Of a DNA stretch of 64,000 bases, positions 62,384-64,000 are shown piece after piece. The notes beneath the pieces were generated by a model. It saw only the letters and a list, made by a program, of their open reading frames with translations, was not told the origin of the DNA and did no database searches. A program made the position numbers and the translations under genes. Each line of letters opens with the position of its first letter. Position 1 is the stretch's first letter. Source of the DNA: Lysinibacillus agricola (GTDB taxonomy: Bacteria > Bacillota > Bacilli > Bacillales_A > Planococcaceae); assembly GCF_016638705.1 (NCBI RefSeq), contig NZ_CP067341.1:2855501-2919500 (forward strand), in the 5' to 3' direction.

Positions 62384-62422
62384 AAAGTCACTCATTTAAA
62401 TAATAAAAAAATGAGTGACTTT
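62384..62422 (-). terminator. Terminator of the nuclease operon
   Basis: AAAGTCACTCATTT/AAATGAGTGACTTT with a T run on the minus strand, about 25 bases past the stop of the second gene. Confidence 0.85.
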
Positions 62423-62444
62423 AATAAATGTATTTTTTATAAAT

Positions 62445-62885
62445 CTAACTCAGTACATCTGCAAGATGAATATTTTGATCAATTTTCAAAGTTATATTGT
62501 AATCTTTCCAAAATGCATCATTTTCATTATTAGCAATTATTTTACCAAGCTTTAATGATTCTTTAACTTCATTTCTAAAATTCCCCAACCCTAAGTCCTT
62601 GTATCTATTTAATCTAGGTGGCAACCTCTCAACATTTGATAAGTTAATTAAAAACGAATCCGGTATAAAATTTTCATAACTGTTTTTTCTAAGTTCTGTT
62701 ATTATTCCATCTTCAATTCGTATTGTGATAAGAAAGTCTTCATAAAAAGTAATACTTAATTCGAAGTAATCTTTCTTTAAAAGGAATTTATTGTTGACCA
62801 TTCTTTTAATCGTTTGTTCAATACTCTTTATGAATATTTTTTCATAATCAGCTACTACTGAGGAACGTATAAGATAATCCATCAT
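62445..62885 (-). CDS. Hypothetical protein, partner of the FokI-like nuclease gene
   Basis: A 146-residue soluble protein starting MMDYLIRSSVVADYEKIFIK, with alternating beta-rich parts (YFELSITFYEDFLITIRIED) and a C terminus DQNIHLADVLS. No family recognised. Its ATG directly follows the stop of the nuclease-like gene (TGAATG), with AGAGGGG inside the previous gene, so the two are translationally coupled and probably work together, for example as a target-recognition subunit or an inhibitor. The region looks AT-rich relative to acnA. Confidence 0.7.
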   Translation of the reverse strand: MMDYLIRSSVVADYEKIFIKSIEQTIKRMVNNKFLLKKDYFELSITFYEDFLITIRIEDGIITELRKNSYENFIPDSFLINLSNVERLPPRLNRYKDLGLGNFRNEVKESLKLGKIIANNENDAFWKDYNITLKIDQNIHLADVLS

Positions 62886-63995
62886 TCATCCCCTCTTTTT
62901 AAGTTTTTTATCAATATCCTTAGTTACCTTCACAGTATCCAATTCCGAATAATCAGCAAGATCTTTGTCGAGTGCTTGTTCCATAACTTCTTTTATATCC
63001 TCAGTACTAATCACTAATTTATCAGTTATAAGTACTTTGAATAATTCTTCCATAAATATATTTCTTGAATTATTAAGTTGTTGATAATGTTTTCTATATT
63101 CTGAGTGTAAAAAAGTTAACACTTCGATAGGTAAGAAGATTGGTCTTGTATGATTATTCTCAGGAAGCTTTTTGTAAAAATAATCTGCCATAGTCTCATA
63201 ATTGTTAGTGTTAAAGTTATTAGAAATAAATATATGTGCACTAAGCTGTTTAGTATTACTGAATTTCGTAATGTAATTTATTTGATTTAGCATTTCAACA
63301 TAATCATAAGCCTTTCTCTGCTCACTTTTACCTAAGTCATATCCATCAGAAGTTTTATTTAATTTACAGTCATACGAAAAAACATATTGTTTTTTTTGTT
63401 CTTCAGCTCCTTGTACTGTATACGTCAAAGCAAAAATCCCTTCAGGCACTTCTTTTCCTGACATTTTTTTACCCCATTTTTCAGCATTTGGAAAAATATC
63501 TTTTATAATATTAAACACATCATCTTCAAAATCTCCTGGCGAATATTTGTCCCCAATTGATTCTGGCTCCGGTAAATTTACTAATATATCAAATGATTTA
63601 CTTGCAACGCTTGATAAATATGATTTTGTACGATGTTTTATAGACTCATAAATCTGTCCAAAGAAATCCTTTGGTTCTTGCATGTTATAAACACTACCGA
63701 AACTTATTGGGAAAATACAATTATTGTTATATTTATCTAAATATTTCTCAAGAACACCAACAAAAACTATTACTGTAGGGGTTAAAGTACGATTTATTTT
63801 TTCAAGTACGCTGTTTGAAATTGCTCCTTGCTGTACAAGAATTTGTAAAGATTCGTTTGTTTGTTTATTATCTAAATTAATAAATTTATATTTATTTTTA
63901 TTATATTTTTTTTCTGTATCTTTATTTAATTCCCACTCTGTCTTTTCACAAAATGAAGTAGCAAGCTTCTTTACATATGCTCTAATTGTATCCAA
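62886..63995 (-). CDS. Probable PD-(D/E)XK nuclease with FokI-like signature (5' end uncertain)
   Basis: A protein of about 369 residues. The C-terminal half has the order of a PD-(D/E)XK core: Glu157 in a helix (FEDDVFNIIKDIF), Pro184-Glu185-Gly186, and after a strand Asp209-Cys210-Lys211 (SYDCKLNK), followed by DLGKSEQRKAYDYVEMLNQ. From memory this lines up with the FokI cleavage domain (KPDGAIY ... VDTKAYSGGYNLPIGQADEM). The N-terminal half (1-150) is unrecognised and could bind DNA. The likely first codon TTG at 63995 is five bases from the window edge and the frame is open beyond it, so the true start may lie outside. Confidence 0.65.
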   Translation of the reverse strand: MDTIRAYVKKLATSFCEKTEWELNKDTEKKYNKNKYKFINLDNKQTNESLQILVQQGAISNSVLEKINRTLTPTVIVFVGVLEKYLDKYNNNCIFPISFGSVYNMQEPKDFFGQIYESIKHRTKSYLSSVASKSFDILVNLPEPESIGDKYSPGDFEDDVFNIIKDIFPNAEKWGKKMSGKEVPEGIFALTYTVQGAEEQKKQYVFSYDCKLNKTSDGYDLGKSEQRKAYDYVEMLNQINYITKFSNTKQLSAHIFISNNFNTNNYETMADYFYKKLPENNHTRPIFLPIEVLTFLHSEYRKHYQQLNNSRNIFMEELFKVLITDKLVISTEDIKEVMEQALDKDLADYSELDTVKVTKDIDKKLKKRG

Positions 63996-64000
63996 TGAAA

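Overview
The window looks like chromosomal DNA of a low-GC, endospore-forming Firmicute of the Lysinibacillus (former Bacillus sphaericus) group. This rests on a spore germinant-receptor operon, the Bacillus-type order parC-parE / plsY-HesB, a meso-diaminopimelate D-dehydrogenase (an enzyme long known from B. sphaericus), a type 2 isoleucyl-tRNA synthetase with a T-box, TPP and SAM riboswitches, and Bacillaceae-like intergenic repeats. The genus is an inference; no 16S or marker search could be run.

Layout. 1-5.7 kb: the start of a SCO1/SenC lipoprotein gene (minus, cut by the window edge), two tandem copies of a DUF485 + ActP-type symporter operon, and a small basic protein. 6.0-9.9 kb: a minus-strand operon under a TPP riboswitch, holding a ThiXYZ-like ABC importer, a thiamine-binding MTH1187-type protein and a TatD-family hydrolase. 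10.0-11.5 kb: an ECF sigma factor with its membrane regulator. 11.7-17.7 kb: topoisomerase IV (parC, parE), plsY and a HesB-like protein. 17.8-22.7 kb: a germinant receptor operon in the order A-C-D-B; its B subunit has a 239-residue Ser/Asn/Gln-rich repeat tail. 22.8-24.0 kb: metA under a SAM-I riboswitch. 24.3-28.5 kb: a GIY-YIG protein, a TrmB-like regulator divergent from a TSUP permease, an array of 21-bp repeats, and panF-yhdT.

28.6-30.0 kb is an IS256-family insertion with visible target duplications. 30-41.5 kb holds a lipoprotein, a chemoreceptor, ddh, a Crp/Fnr-like regulator with a perfect operator facing an MFS gene, an oxalate decarboxylase-like bicupin with an altered lid, several gene fragments, a P-loop NTPase, a paired-hairpin palindromic element, and a MocR regulator divergent from a LysE exporter. 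42.3-47.5 kb is accessory: an internally deleted IS3 relic, a DUF2268 protein with an altered zinc motif, a FadR-like regulator plus fatty acid hydroxylase pair, and a TnpB gene whose protein lacks the zinc-ribbon cysteines. 47.7-62 kb has two more MFS genes (one with a divergent LysR regulator and twin palindromes), an rRNA methyltransferase, ileS with promoter and T-box, a second 21-bp repeat array, a YcdB/YcdC-like protein and acnA. The last 1.6 kb (62.4-64.0) looks AT-rich and carries a two-gene operon whose larger product has a FokI-like PD-(D/E)XK nuclease signature.

Most of the window is ordinary core metabolism with unusually legible regulation: riboswitches, a T-box and divergent regulator/transporter pairs with palindromes between them. 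The best candidates for something undescribed are the FokI-like nuclease operon at the right edge, the zinc-ribbon-less TnpB with its flanking RNA region, the paired covarying hairpins at 39.9-40.0 kb, the two 21-bp arrays between convergent genes, and the repeat tail on the GerB subunit.
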